A stretch of DNA of 37,469 nucleotides from Pseudomonadota bacterium (GCA_019352035.1 JABBNZ010000011.1:49996-87464); one strand, 5' to 3'. Positions 19,891 to 28,322 are shown, counted from the first letter of the stretch. Numbers and translations: made by a program. The notes: generated from the letters alone by a model not told the origin.

Positions 19891-19995
19891 GGGACGGCCC
19901 TGGCCCGCGCATTCACTTGCTTTCGCGCGGCGCCAGAGGTGAGGGCCCGGGGACGGCCCTGGCCCGCGCATTCACTTGCTTTCGCACGGCGCCAG
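19891..19995. repeat. Imperfect direct repeat, two copies of about 46 bp at 59-bp period
   Basis: Copies at about 19891-19936 and 19950-19995 share GGACGGCCCTGGCCCGCGCA, then TTCACTTGCTTTCGC and CGGCGCCAG, with a single mismatch visible. The first copy, with its left flank, forms a perfect 12-bp hairpin with a four-base loop (19882-19909). The repeat lies in the untranslated gap between the P-II gene and the quinone oxidoreductase. Confidence 0.8.
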
Positions 19996-20076
19996 GAGTT
20001 GGGCCGGGGGGAGCCGACAGCGGCAGACCCTGAGCCGCGTCGTGACTTGGTTGCGCAGCGGTGCGAGACTTGGCGA

Positions 20077-21051
20077 ATGGCGAAGGCGATTCGGTTTTAT
20101 GAGCACGGCGGGCCTGAGGTTCTGAAGGTCGAGGAGCTCGAGCCCGGCCGGCCGGAGCCGGGCGAGGCGCAGGTGCGTCACACCGCGATCGGGCTCAATT
20201 ACATCGATGTCTATGACCGGACGGGGCTCTACCCCGTAGAGCTGCCGAGCGGCTTGGGCCGGGAGGCGGCGGGGGTCATCACGGCGCTCGGCCGCAGGGT
20301 GCGGGGGTTCAAGGTAGGCGACCGCGTCGCCTACGTGCACTCGCGGCCCGGCGCGTACTGCGAGATCCGCAACGTGCCGGCGGATCGGCTGGTGAAGGTA
20401 CCCCGGGGCATCTCCGACGAGGAGGCGGCCGCGCTGATGCTCAAGGGCCTGACCGCGCATTTCCTGCTGCGCCGTACCTATCGCGTGGCTCGGGGCGAGG
20501 CCATCCTCGTGCACGCAGCAGCGGGGGGAGTGGGACTGCTGCTCTGCCAGTGGGCCAAGGCGCTCGGGGCAAAGGTCATCGGCGTGGTCGGCAGCGATGC
20601 GAAGGCGGAGTTGGCGCGCCGCAACGGCTGCAAGCACGTGTTGGTCCTCGGCCGCGAAGCCCTGCCGGCGGAAGTCAGGAAGCTCACCAAGGGCGAGGGC
20701 GTGGCCGTGGTCTACGACTCCGTCGGCAAGGATACGTTCACGGACTCTCTCGATTGCCTGCGTCCGCTCGGCATGATGGTGACCTACGGCAATGCGTCGG
20801 GCCCCCCTCCGGCCGTGAGCCCGCTCGAGCTCGGCAGGCGGGGCTCGCTCTTCCTGACACGCCCCACGCTCTTCAACTACATCGCCACTCGGCAGTCACT
20901 GGATGCGGCGGCGCGTGAACTCTTTGCAGCGGTGAAAAGCCGCGCCGTACGCGTCAGGATCGGGCAGCGATATGCGCTGACGGATGCGTCCGAAGCGCAC
21001 CGGGATCTCGAGGCTCGCCGCACCACCGGTTCCACGGTGCTGATCCCTTGA
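20077..21051 (+). CDS. NADPH:quinone oxidoreductase (zinc-free MDR family)
   Basis: The protein has 324 residues. MAKAIRFYEHGGPEVLKVEE, GLNYIDVYDRTGLYPVELP and GREAAGVI are hallmarks of the QorA-type medium-chain reductases, and the nucleotide motif is HAAAGGVGLLLCQWAKALGA. The structural and catalytic zinc cysteines of alcohol dehydrogenases are absent, as expected. The family reduces quinones with NADPH by one electron, or related enones. The ATG at 20077 fits the family N-terminus; a longer frame to 19939 passes through the direct repeats and is rejected. There is no close partner on the same strand; the downstream kinase gene is convergent. Confidence 0.9.
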   Translation: MAKAIRFYEHGGPEVLKVEELEPGRPEPGEAQVRHTAIGLNYIDVYDRTGLYPVELPSGLGREAAGVITALGRRVRGFKVGDRVAYVHSRPGAYCEIRNVPADRLVKVPRGISDEEAAALMLKGLTAHFLLRRTYRVARGEAILVHAAAGGVGLLLCQWAKALGAKVIGVVGSDAKAELARRNGCKHVLVLGREALPAEVRKLTKGEGVAVVYDSVGKDTFTDSLDCLRPLGMMVTYGNASGPPPAVSPLELGRRGSLFLTRPTLFNYIATRQSLDAAARELFAAVKSRAVRVRIGQRYALTDASEAHRDLEARRTTGSTVLIP

Positions 21052-21052
21052 C

Positions 21053-21073
21053 ATGAAGCGCTGGATCCGGGCT
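21053..21073 (+). repeat. Solo left end of the 133-bp intergenic element family
   Basis: ATGAAGCGCTGGATCCGGGC matches the left end of the full element at 25660 for 21 bases, two bases after the quinone oxidoreductase stop. The remainder (to 21292) is not similar by eye, but holds a hairpin in which GCTTTGCGC pairs with GCGCAAAGC. No gene is seen in 21074-21292. Confidence 0.6.
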
Positions 21074-21292
21074 TTGCGCTGCGCAGTCCTTAGCTCTGCG
21101 CAAAGCTCCGGCGTGTCCATCCATGGCTGCCCGTGCGAGGCAGGCGTCGCGCCCTGCCCGGACCCGCGCAGCTTTGGGCCACTGGCCCGCGAGCCCCATC
21201 GAGTCACACGGCTGGCCGCTCACAGAATCGCCGGGAGCGATTTTGGACAGCGTTAGCCGGTCCCGGAGGGACGAGGCCCAGGATGGGCCGAG

Positions 21293-22612
21293 CTACGCGC
21301 CGCGGGCGACTTTTGGGCCAATGGGCAAACTTACGATGAAGCGAGCCCCGCGGCCCTCGCCTTCGCTTTGAGCCTCGACCGTACCGGAGTGCAGCTCCAC
21401 CAGGTGGTGCACGATCGCGAGGCCGAGCCCCAGGCCGCCGTGACGGCGGCTGATCGAGCCGTCCTCCTGCCGGAACCGGTCGAACACGTGCGGCAGGAAT
21501 TCGGGCCTGATCCCCTGGCCGGTGTCCGCGACGCAGATCTGCACCCGGTCGGCGCTCATCGCGAGCTCCACGTCGATCCGCCCGCCCGGCGCCGTGAACT
21601 TGACGGCGTTGGACAGCAGATTGCAGACGACCTGCTGCAGGCGCGCGAAGTCACCCCGGATCAACTCGGTGACCTCCCCCAGCACCGGCACGATTTTGAC
21701 TTCCTTGGCCCGGGCCGCAGGCTGCATCGTGGCAATCGCCCCCTCGACGATGCGCCGCGGCTGCACGTCGCCCAGCTCGAGGGCGATCTTGCCGGTCACG
21801 ATGCGCGAGACATCGAGCAGGTCCTCGATGAGCCGCTTCTGCGCGCGGGCATTGCGCTCGATCGTCTCGAGCGCCCGCGCCTGCGTCGCCTCGTCCAGCC
21901 GGCGGGTGCGCAGCAGCGTGATCCATCCGAAGATCGCGTTGAGGGGAGTCCGCAGCTCGTGCGACATGGTGGCCAGGAACTCATCCTTCAGGCGGCTGAG
22001 CTCCTCCGCCTGCCCGCGCAGCACCCGCTCGCGCGCGAGCAGCTCCTCCCGCTCGTTCTCGGCGCGCAGGCGCTCGTCGATCTCGGCCCGCAGCCGCTCA
22101 TTGCTCTGCAGCAGCTCGACGGTGCGCGCGGCGACCCGCGACTCCAGTTCCTGGTTCGCGCGGGCGAGCGCCGCCCGGGTCCGGAACAGATCCAGGAAGG
22201 CCTCGACCTTCGCCCGCACGACGGGCGCTACTACAGGCACCTGGATGTAATCCACGACGCCGAGCTCGTAGCCGCGTACGCTCTGAACGTCATCGGCGTA
22301 CGCGGTCATCAGGATGATGGGCGTGTGGCGCGCGTTGCGGTGTTGGCGCAGGAGCTCCGCAGTCTCGAGCCCGTCCATCCGCGGCATGTTGACATCGAGC
22401 AGGATGACGGCGAATTCCCCCTCGAGCACGCGCCTGAGCGCCTCCTCGCCGGAGCCGGCCATGACCACCTCGGCCTCGATGCCCTCGAGGATCGCGCCGT
22501 ACGCCAGGCGCTTCTCGGGCAGGTCATCGACGATCAGGATCCGCGGGCGCGGCGATGCCGCGGCGGCTGGCGCTGCGCCCCGCCCCGGGGCCGGATCGCT
22601 GACGGGTGACAT
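21293..22612 (-). CDS. Hybrid receiver-sensor histidine kinase
   Basis: The protein has 439 residues. An N-terminal receiver domain (ILIVDDLPEKR; phosphoacceptor D73 in VILLDVNMPRMDG) is followed by a coiled-coil region (about 150-205) and a complete kinase: H218 in FLATMSHELRTPLNAI, N-box QQVVCNLLSNAVKF, G1 VADTGQGI, F-box FDRFRQED and G2 GGLGLGLAIV. No membrane segment is present, so it is a soluble kinase whose input is the receiver domain, probably loaded by another kinase. The ATG at 22610-22612 lies 22 bases after the ilvN stop, and the longer frame overlapping ilvN is rejected. The cotranscription with ilvN is odd; no obvious partner regulator is adjacent. Confidence 0.88.
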   Translation of the reverse strand: MSPVSDPAPGRGAAPAAAASPRPRILIVDDLPEKRLAYGAILEGIEAEVVMAGSGEEALRRVLEGEFAVILLDVNMPRMDGLETAELLRQHRNARHTPIILMTAYADDVQSVRGYELGVVDYIQVPVVAPVVRAKVEAFLDLFRTRAALARANQELESRVAARTVELLQSNERLRAEIDERLRAENEREELLARERVLRGQAEELSRLKDEFLATMSHELRTPLNAIFGWITLLRTRRLDEATQARALETIERNARAQKRLIEDLLDVSRIVTGKIALELGDVQPRRIVEGAIATMQPAARAKEVKIVPVLGEVTELIRGDFARLQQVVCNLLSNAVKFTAPGGRIDVELAMSADRVQICVADTGQGIRPEFLPHVFDRFRQEDGSISRRHGGLGLGLAIVHHLVELHSGTVEAQSEGEGRGARFIVSLPIGPKVARGA

Positions 22613-22634
22613 GGCCGGTCCCTGCGCGGCCCGA

Positions 22635-23135
22635 TCAGCGCACGACGCGCAGCTGGCGCGCGTTGCGCCCGATTCCGAGGGCACCGCTGCGGACCACTTC
22701 GAGGAGCTCCGCGCTGCGGGCGAGATCGGCCGTGAAGCTGTCGATCTCCGCCTCGCTTGCCGTGAGCTCCACGATGAATCCGTCCGGCGCCGGATCGAGC
22801 ACCCGGCCGCCCGTGCGCACGACGTATCCGCGAATGGCATCGGTGTCCGACGGCCGGACCCGCAGCTTCAGCAGGATCAGCTCGCGCTCGAGGTGCTCGC
22901 CGGTCGTCATGTCCTCCACGTTGACCACGTCCACGAGCTTGTTCAGCTGGTTGACGATCTGTTGGATGACCGCATCCGAGCCGGTCGTGACCAGGGTGAG
23001 GCGCGAGACGGTGGGATCGTCCGTAGGCGCGACGGAAAGCGACTCGATGTTGTAGCCGCGTGTGGAAAAGAGCCCGGCGACCCGGCTGAGGGCGCCTGCT
23101 TCGTTCTGCAGCAGAATGGCGATGATATGACGCAT
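22635..23135 (-). CDS. ilvN: Acetolactate synthase small (regulatory) subunit
   Basis: The protein has 166 residues, the normal length. MRHIIAILLQNEAGALSRVA, GYNIESLSVAPTDD and SRLTLVTTG form the N-terminal ACT domain that binds valine for feedback inhibition. The C-terminal half (ERELILLKLRV and EVVRSGALGIGR) is the standard ALS small-subunit domain. It is transcribed divergently from the large-subunit gene, 154 bases away, instead of downstream of it as in common ilvBN or ilvIH operons. No clear Shine-Dalgarno sequence precedes the ATG, but the N-terminus matches the family exactly. The soluble histidine kinase gene follows. Confidence 0.94.
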   Translation of the reverse strand: MRHIIAILLQNEAGALSRVAGLFSTRGYNIESLSVAPTDDPTVSRLTLVTTGSDAVIQQIVNQLNKLVDVVNVEDMTTGEHLERELILLKLRVRPSDTDAIRGYVVRTGGRVLDPAPDGFIVELTASEAEIDSFTADLARSAELLEVVRSGALGIGRNARQLRVVR

Positions 23136-23289
23136 GAGACTTCGGAGGTGCGGGACACCCGGCAGAATAAAGGATCGGGCGGGCGGCGTCGAAGCCGCCG
23201 GAATCCGCCGTCTTTCGTGCGGGGAACCGACCTGCTAGTCTCCGGAGTCCGCCACCCGCGCGATCGAGCGCCGATTTCGAGAGCTCCGC

Positions 23290-25137
23290 ATGAGCGACAC
23301 CGTCATCCAGCCCCGCCCGAGCGGGCATCCGCTCACAGGCCAGACCATGTCCGGGGCCCGGATGATCGTGCAGGTGCTGGCCGATGAGGGCGTCGAGGCC
23401 ATCTTCGGCTACAGCGGAGGGGCCATTCTTCCGACGTACGACGCCGTATTCCTCTACAACGAGGAGCAGCAGCGCAGCGGTGGCACGCAGATTCCGTTGA
23501 TCGTGCCCGCGAACGAGCAGGGGGCCGGCTTCATGGCCGCCGGGTTCGCGCGCGCGACGGGCCGGGTGGGTGTCTGCCTCGTGACCTCCGGGCCGGGCGC
23601 CACCAATACCGTCACGCCGATCCGCGACTGCATGGCGGATTCGGTGCCGATCGTGGTGATCTGCGGCCAGGTCGCGCGGGCCTCGATCGGTACCGATGCC
23701 TTCCAGGAGGCGCCGGTCGCGGCCCTGATGGGCTCGGTCGCCAAGCATGTCTTCCTGGTCACCGACCCGGAGCGGCTCGAGGCGACGGTCCGCTCGGCTT
23801 TCGAGCTGGCGCGCACCGGGCGGCCCGGGCCGGTGGTCATCGACATTCCGAAGGACGTGCAGAACTGGGAAGGGGTATTTCGCGGCGCCGGCACCCTGTC
23901 CCTGCCCGGCTACCGCCGCCGCATGAAGGAGCTGGCCGATCACGTCGTGGAGCCGCGGGATGCCGAGCGGTTCTTCGAGATGCTCGGGGAGGCGCGCCGC
24001 CCGCTCATCTATGCGGGCGGCGGGGTGATCAATGCCGACGCGGCCGGCGCGCTCACGGACTTCGCCACCACTTTCGACATCCCCGTCGTGACGACGCTGA
24101 TGGGCATCGGCTCGCTCGACACGACGCATCGGCTGTCCATGCGGATGCTCGGGATGCACGGCGCCGCGTTCGCCAATTACGCCGTCGATGACTGCGACTT
24201 CCTCATCGCGGCCGGATCGAGGTTCGACGACAGAGTGGCCGGCGTGCCGGCGAAGTTCGCGCGCGGCGCGAAGCGGATCGCCCACCTCGACATCGATCGC
24301 GCGGAAATCAACAAGGTGAAGCGGGTGCAGTGGAGCCACGTCGGGCTCCTCGCCGAGGCGCTGAGCGCGCTGGCGGAGCACGGCCGCCGCTGCGGGTTCA
24401 GGCGCGACTATGGGGAATGGCACGCGGCGCTCGCGGATCTGAAGCGCATCCACGCCATGGGCTACGACCGCGAGAGCCGGCTGATCCAGCCGTACTACGT
24501 GATCGAGGAGATCAACAGGCACACCCGCGGTGAGGCGATCATCACCACCGGTGTGGGCCAGCACCAGATGTGGGCGGCGCAGTACTGCGATTTCCGCCGC
24601 CCGCGCCTCTGGCTGACCTCGGGAAGCATGGGGACGATGGGATTCGGTCTCCCGGCGGCCATCGGCGCGCAGCTCGCGCACCCGCGGCGGCTGGTGGTGG
24701 ACATCGACGGGGACTCGAGCATCCGCATGAACATCGGGGAGCTCGAGACCGTGACGACCTACGACCTGCCCATCAAGGTCGTGGTGCTCAACAATTTCGG
24801 CGACGGCATGGTCAAGCAGTGGCAGAAGCTCTTCTTCAAGGGGCGCCTGTCGGCCAGCGACAAATCCCTGCACAAGAAGGACTTCATCCGCACCGCCCAG
24901 GCCGACGGCTTCCGCTACGCGGTACGGCTCGACCGCAAGGAAGACGTGCCGCGCGTCGTCGAGGAGTTCATCCGCTTCGAGGGACCGGCCTTCCTCGAGG
25001 TCATGATCGATCCGGATGCGGGCGTCTACCCGATGGTGGGCCCTGGCCAGAGCTACGAGGAGATGATCACCGGCGAGTTCATCGCCTCGCGTTACAAGGT
25101 GGACATCAAGGCGCCGGGCCCGTCGGAAATGTTTTGA
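23290..25137 (+). CDS. ilvB: Acetolactate synthase large (catalytic) subunit
   Basis: The protein has 615 residues. The catalytic glutamate is E76 in [17 protein letters not shown]-region motifs include [14 protein letters not shown], and the thiamine diphosphate motif begins [15 protein letters not shown] and ends [15 protein letters not shown] near residue 500. The usual GDGS of the cofactor motif reads GDSS here, and the stretch between [12 protein letters not shown] and the glutamate is longer than in E. coli IlvB/IlvI, so it belongs to a less common branch of the family. The enzyme joins two pyruvates, or pyruvate and 2-oxobutanoate, at the start of valine and isoleucine synthesis. The glyoxalase gene starts within ten bases of the stop. 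ilvN is divergent. Confidence 0.94.
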   Translation: MSDTVIQPRPSGHPLTGQTMSGARMIVQVLADEGVEAIFGYSGGAILPTYDAVFLYNEEQQRSGGTQIPLIVPANEQGAGFMAAGFARATGRVGVCLVTSGPGATNTVTPIRDCMADSVPIVVICGQVARASIGTDAFQEAPVAALMGSVAKHVFLVTDPERLEATVRSAFELARTGRPGPVVIDIPKDVQNWEGVFRGAGTLSLPGYRRRMKELADHVVEPRDAERFFEMLGEARRPLIYAGGGVINADAAGALTDFATTFDIPVVTTLMGIGSLDTTHRLSMRMLGMHGAAFANYAVDDCDFLIAAGSRFDDRVAGVPAKFARGAKRIAHLDIDRAEINKVKRVQWSHVGLLAEALSALAEHGRRCGFRRDYGEWHAALADLKRIHAMGYDRESRLIQPYYVIEEINRHTRGEAIITTGVGQHQMWAAQYCDFRRPRLWLTSGSMGTMGFGLPAAIGAQLAHPRRLVVDIDGDSSIRMNIGELETVTTYDLPIKVVVLNNFGDGMVKQWQKLFFKGRLSASDKSLHKKDFIRTAQADGFRYAVRLDRKEDVPRVVEEFIRFEGPAFLEVMIDPDAGVYPMVGPGQSYEEMITGEFIASRYKVDIKAPGPSEMF

Positions 25138-25147
25138 GGAAATGCCC

Positions 25148-25567
25148 GTGAAGTACCTGCACACCATGGTTCGGGTGACCGATCTCGATGCCTCCCTGCG
25201 CTTCTATCGCGACGCCCTCGGCCTCGTGGAGCTGCGGCGCAACGACTACCCCCAGGGACGCTACACGCTGGTGTTCCTGGCCGCGCCCGGCGATGAGTCG
25301 GCACAGATCGAGCTGACGTACAACTGGGACCCTGAGACCTACACCGGCGGCCGCAACTTCGGGCATCTTGCCTATGCGGTGGACGACATCTACGCCACCT
25401 GCGCCCGCCTGAGAGACCACGGCGTCACGATCAACCGGCCGCCGCGGGACGGACGGATGGCGTTCGTGCGCTCGCCCGATCAAGTCTCGATCGAGCTGCT
25501 GCAGCGCGGAGCGGCGCTGGCGCCGGCGGAGCCGTGGCTGTCCATGCCGAACACCGGAGCCTGGTAG
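25148..25567 (+). CDS. gloA: Lactoylglutathione lyase (glyoxalase I)
   Basis: The protein has 139 residues from the GTG at 25148, which gives [20 protein letters not shown] like E. coli GloA and has AGGAA at a good distance; the ATG at 25142 would add two residues but sits too close to that site. All four metal ligands are present at positions matching E. coli: H5, E55 (QIELTYNW), H73 (FGHLAY) and E116 (VSIELLQ). It isomerises the methylglyoxal-glutathione hemithioacetal to S-lactoylglutathione. The tight link to ilvB (10-base gap) indicates one transcript. Confidence 0.93.
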   Translation: MKYLHTMVRVTDLDASLRFYRDALGLVELRRNDYPQGRYTLVFLAAPGDESAQIELTYNWDPETYTGGRNFGHLAYAVDDIYATCARLRDHGVTINRPPRDGRMAFVRSPDQVSIELLQRGAALAPAEPWLSMPNTGAW

Positions 25568-25659
25568 CCCGCGGGGCTCGTTCGCGCGGCGCCGCAATGG
25601 CGTACGCGTGAGAAGGGCGACGCTGGAGCGGGTGCAGCTCTCCGTCTGCCGTTTCCAAG

Positions 25660-25792
25660 ATGAAGCGCTGGATCCGGGCTCCTGCCCGAGCCAGCGCGCC
25701 TCGGGCAAAAAGCGCGGTCTTTTGCCCGAGGCGCCGCCACCTGCGGCGGCGGGACACCTCCGTGTGCCTGTCTCACGCTCGTACCGCTTCAT
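25660..25792. repeat. 133-bp intergenic element with short inverted ends (copy A)
   Basis: The element begins ATGAAGCG and ends with its exact reverse complement CGCTTCAT. Inside is a perfect 15-bp stem (25696-25710 with 25720-25734) and a nine-base loop AGCGCGGTC. A related element of exactly the same length lies at 28190-28322. The form is that of a small non-autonomous mobile element or REP-derived unit; no target-site duplication is evident. It lies in the 496-base gap downstream of gloA. Confidence 0.7.
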
Positions 25793-26063
25793 GATTCGGG
25801 GTGGACATGCGTCCATGGGAACTCGGATGAGCCCGCCCGGGAGCGCTTCCGAGCCACTCTCGTGCGCCGTGGGCGCACCCGCCTGACCGTCTGCGCCCAT
25901 CTGGCCTACGATGCCCGGCGCGTGGCCGCTTTCGAGGGAGATTCCCTCGCGTTGCACCCTGCATGAGCTGTGGCGCTTCGCAGACATGGAACTGCAACGC
26001 ACATGAGCGCACAATGTAGGGAGTTGGAAATCGACGCCGCTCGTCAAGAAGAGGCAACCTCAC
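25793..26063. other. Non-coding gap before the VOC gene
   Basis: No gene is supported here. A perfect 7-bp hairpin, CGAGGGA-GAT-TCCCTCG, lies at 25933-25949, and a short TGGAC-ATGC-GTCCA hairpin just after the element. The promoter of the VOC gene should lie here, but no confident -35/-10 pair is visible. Confidence 0.3.
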
Positions 26064-27146
26064 ATGAGCAACGCTGAGATCAGGGGGCGATTCGTCTGGC
26101 ACGAGCTGATGACGACCGATCCGCAGGCCGCCGTCGCCTTCTACTCCAAGGTTCTCCCGTGGAAGACCCAGTCTTCCGGCATGCCCGACTACACCCTGTG
26201 GGTCTCGGGCAAGACGATGACCGCCGGACTCATGGCCCAGCCGGAACCGGCGCGCCAGGCCGGCGCCCCGCCGAGCTGGCTGGTGTACATCGGCACGCCC
26301 GATGTCGATGGCACCGCGGCGGCGGCGCAGAGCCTGGGCGGCAAGGTGCTGAAAGCCCCCGGCGACATTCCCAACGTGGGGCGCTTCGCCGTGCTGGCCG
26401 ACCCGCAGGGCGCCGCCTTTGCGGTCTTCACGCCGAACCCCATGCCTGCAGGCGCCAGTCCCCCGAGCGATTTCTCCTGGCACGAGCTCGCTACCCGCGA
26501 TCAGCAGGGCGCGCTCGAGTTTTACACGGAGCTCTTCGGCTGGAGCCCCGGACCCGCTCATGACATGGGTGCCGTGGGCACCTACCAGCTCATCGAGCAC
26601 GGCGGCGCGCAGATCGGCGGGATATACAAGGTGATGGATGCTTCCAAGCCTCCGCACTGGCTGACTTACATCGAGGTCGGCAGCGTGGATCGCGCGGCCG
26701 CCGCGGCGAAGGCGGCCGGCGGGCGGGTAGTGCAGGGGCCGATGGCAGTGCCCGGCGGCAGCCGCATCGCCCAGATACTGGATCCGCAGGGTGGCGCCTT
26801 CGCCGTTCACGAGCCGGCCCGGCAAGCTGCCGAGGCGAGCATCCCGTCGAAAAAGCCGGCCGCCGGCAAGCGCAAGGCGGCGCCGGTGAAGCGTCGTCCC
26901 GCCGCAGGGAAGAAGAGCCCGGCCAAGCGAGCCGCCGCCCGGAAAGCACCGCCCCGGCCGGCCACGTCCCGGGTCCGACCGGGCCTGCGAGCCGCCGCCA
27001 AGGCGAAGAAGCGGCCGGCGGCCTCCCATCGCGCCGCGCGCAAATCCCCTGCCAGAAAGGCGGCCGCGAAGCGCGCCCCGGCGCGCAAAGCCGCTAAGAA
27101 AAAGGCCGCCAAGCGGCCGGCGCGCAAGTCCGCCCGACGCCGATAG
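26064..27146 (+). CDS. Double VOC-domain protein with histone H1-like lysine/arginine-rich tail
   Basis: The protein has 360 residues. Two VOC (glyoxalase/bleomycin-resistance fold) domains, about 8-128 and 135-256, each begin with the same phrase (FVWHELMTTDPQAAVAFYSK and FSWHELATRDQQGALEFYTE) and end with LADPQGAAFAVF or LDPQGGAFAVHEP, so the pair is an internal duplication. Residues 263-360 form a tail with 41 Lys/Arg in 98 residues and no acidic residue, built of Lys-Ala-Ala and Ser-Pro-Ala-Lys type repeats like bacterial histone H1-like proteins and AlgP. Such tails bind DNA or RNA without sequence preference. The fusion would bring a small-molecule binding fold to the nucleoid; the ligand is unknown. 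The frame is continuous through the tail, and its codons look normal for this GC-rich window. Confidence 0.88.
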   Translation: MSNAEIRGRFVWHELMTTDPQAAVAFYSKVLPWKTQSSGMPDYTLWVSGKTMTAGLMAQPEPARQAGAPPSWLVYIGTPDVDGTAAAAQSLGGKVLKAPGDIPNVGRFAVLADPQGAAFAVFTPNPMPAGASPPSDFSWHELATRDQQGALEFYTELFGWSPGPAHDMGAVGTYQLIEHGGAQIGGIYKVMDASKPPHWLTYIEVGSVDRAAAAAKAAGGRVVQGPMAVPGGSRIAQILDPQGGAFAVHEPARQAAEASIPSKKPAAGKRKAAPVKRRPAAGKKSPAKRAAARKAPPRPATSRVRPGLRAAAKAKKRPAASHRAARKSPARKAAAKRAPARKAAKKKAAKRPARKSARRR

Positions 27147-27161
27147 CGGTATTCTCTGCGG

Positions 27162-27187
27162 GAGCCCGCCGCGAAGCCGGCGGGCTC
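27162..27187. terminator. Bidirectional stem-loop between convergent genes
   Basis: GAGCCCGCCG and CGGCGGGCTC form a perfect 10-bp stem with a six-base loop in the 44-base gap between the stops of the VOC and MDR genes. It probably serves both strands, though no T-tract is present. Confidence 0.6.
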
Positions 27188-27190
27188 GCC

Positions 27191-28171
27191 TCAGAGCTTG
27201 ATCAATGGTTGCCCGAAGTTCTCGCCGCGCATCGCCTTGATGAGGTGGGCGGGCGCGCTCTCGATCCCTTCCGCCACATCTTCCAGACACACCAGCCGGT
27301 CCGCGCCGTACCAGGCGATCGCATCCTTCAGGAACTCGCCGCGGCGGTGCTCATAAGCGCCGAGGCTCAACCGCAGCGCGGTGACCTCTCCCGGCGCGTA
27401 GCCCGCGCGCCGCAACAATTCGGCAGGATCGTCCTGGCGGACGCTGTTGAGAATGACGCGGCCGCCCGGAGCGATGTGTCGGCCCGAGAGCACGGCATCG
27501 AGCAATTCGCCGCCGGAATTGTCGAAGTGGACGTCGAATCCCCGCGGAGCGAGCTGCCGCAGGCGGCTGCCCAGATCCTCTTCGCGAGAGTTGACACACG
27601 CGGAGAACCGCGCGTGCCGGACCGCCCATTCGCACTCCTCGCGCGAGCCCGCGATGCCGATCGCCCGTGCGCCCTTGATCCGCGCCACCTGGCCGCCCAT
27701 CGCACCGGCCACGTTCGCCGCGGCGGATATCAGCACGGTCTCCCCCGAGGAGAGCCCCGCCAGATCGAGCAGTCCGAAGTAGGCCGCCATCCCCGCGGGA
27801 CCGAGGAGGCCCAGCGCCGTCGATGCCGGCGACTGCCCGGGATGGAGCACGCAGGCCTGCTGACCGTCGGTGACACAGAGCTCCCGCATGCCGCACTCGA
27901 GCACCACGAGTTGCCCGGCCGCGAAGACATCGTGCCGGGACTCCAGCACCTCGCAGACGCCCAATGCCGGGACGACCTCGCCCGGCTGCAGGCCTGCGCT
28001 CGAGCCTCCCGCCGCTGCGCCTGGCGGCGCACAGGTGAACGGATCGACTGCCAGCCAGCGCGCGCGGCAAAGAATGCCGCCGTTGGCCAGGCGGGGCACT
28101 TCGCCCGGTACCACCTCGAAATCCTCCGCGGTCACCGGGGTCCGCCTGATCCTGACTTCGAGGTTGCGCAT
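27191..28171 (-). CDS. NADP-dependent MDR oxidoreductase (leukotriene B4 dehydrogenase/CurA-like)
   Basis: The protein has 326 residues. RRTPVTAEDFEVVPGEVP, LAVDPFTC, GLLGPAGMAAYFGLLDLAG and VARIKGARAIGIAGS are characteristic of the double-bond reductase branch of the medium-chain family that reduces enones with NADPH. The nucleotide-binding loop reads SAAANVAGAMGG in place of the usual SAAAGAVG, an unusual but probably tolerated change. FDVHFDNSGGELLDAVL and the C-terminal DVAEGIESAPAHLIKAMRGEN complete the match. No zinc ligands are present. The ATG at 28169-28171 is the family start. It lies alone on its strand; the 133-bp element sits just upstream. Confidence 0.87.
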   Translation of the reverse strand: MRNLEVRIRRTPVTAEDFEVVPGEVPRLANGGILCRARWLAVDPFTCAPPGAAAGGSSAGLQPGEVVPALGVCEVLESRHDVFAAGQLVVLECGMRELCVTDGQQACVLHPGQSPASTALGLLGPAGMAAYFGLLDLAGLSSGETVLISAAANVAGAMGGQVARIKGARAIGIAGSREECEWAVRHARFSACVNSREEDLGSRLRQLAPRGFDVHFDNSGGELLDAVLSGRHIAPGGRVILNSVRQDDPAELLRRAGYAPGEVTALRLSLGAYEHRRGEFLKDAIAWYGADRLVCLEDVAEGIESAPAHLIKAMRGENFGQPLIKL

Positions 28172-28189
28172 GGGTCCGCCTCTTTAAGT

Positions 28190-28322
28190 ATGAAGTGCTG
28201 GATCCGAGCCCCTGCCCGGCCCCGCCGTACCTGGCAAAAAGCGCGGTTCTTGCCGGAGACTCGGCCACCTGCGGCGGCCGGGCACGTCCCCGTGCCTGAG
28301 TCACTGTGTCGTGTCGCTTCTG
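28190..28322. repeat. 133-bp intergenic element (copy B)
   Basis: Copy B has the same length as the element at 25660-25792 and aligns with it by eye along its whole length. Shared blocks include CTGGATCCG, CCTGCCCG, GGCAAAAAGCGCGGT, GCCACCTGCGGCGGC and GTGCCTG. Its ends, ATGAAGTG and CGCTTCTG, pair imperfectly. The central stem is shorter than in copy A, but the loop sequence AAAGCGCGGT is kept. It sits between two divergent genes, where it may carry or disturb promoters. Confidence 0.7.

Noticed and set aside
22534-25167. 877-codon minus-strand frame opposite ilvB
   Set aside because: It overlaps ilvB and ilvN fully, its product is low-complexity His/Arg/Asp-rich with no motif, and both genes are certain.
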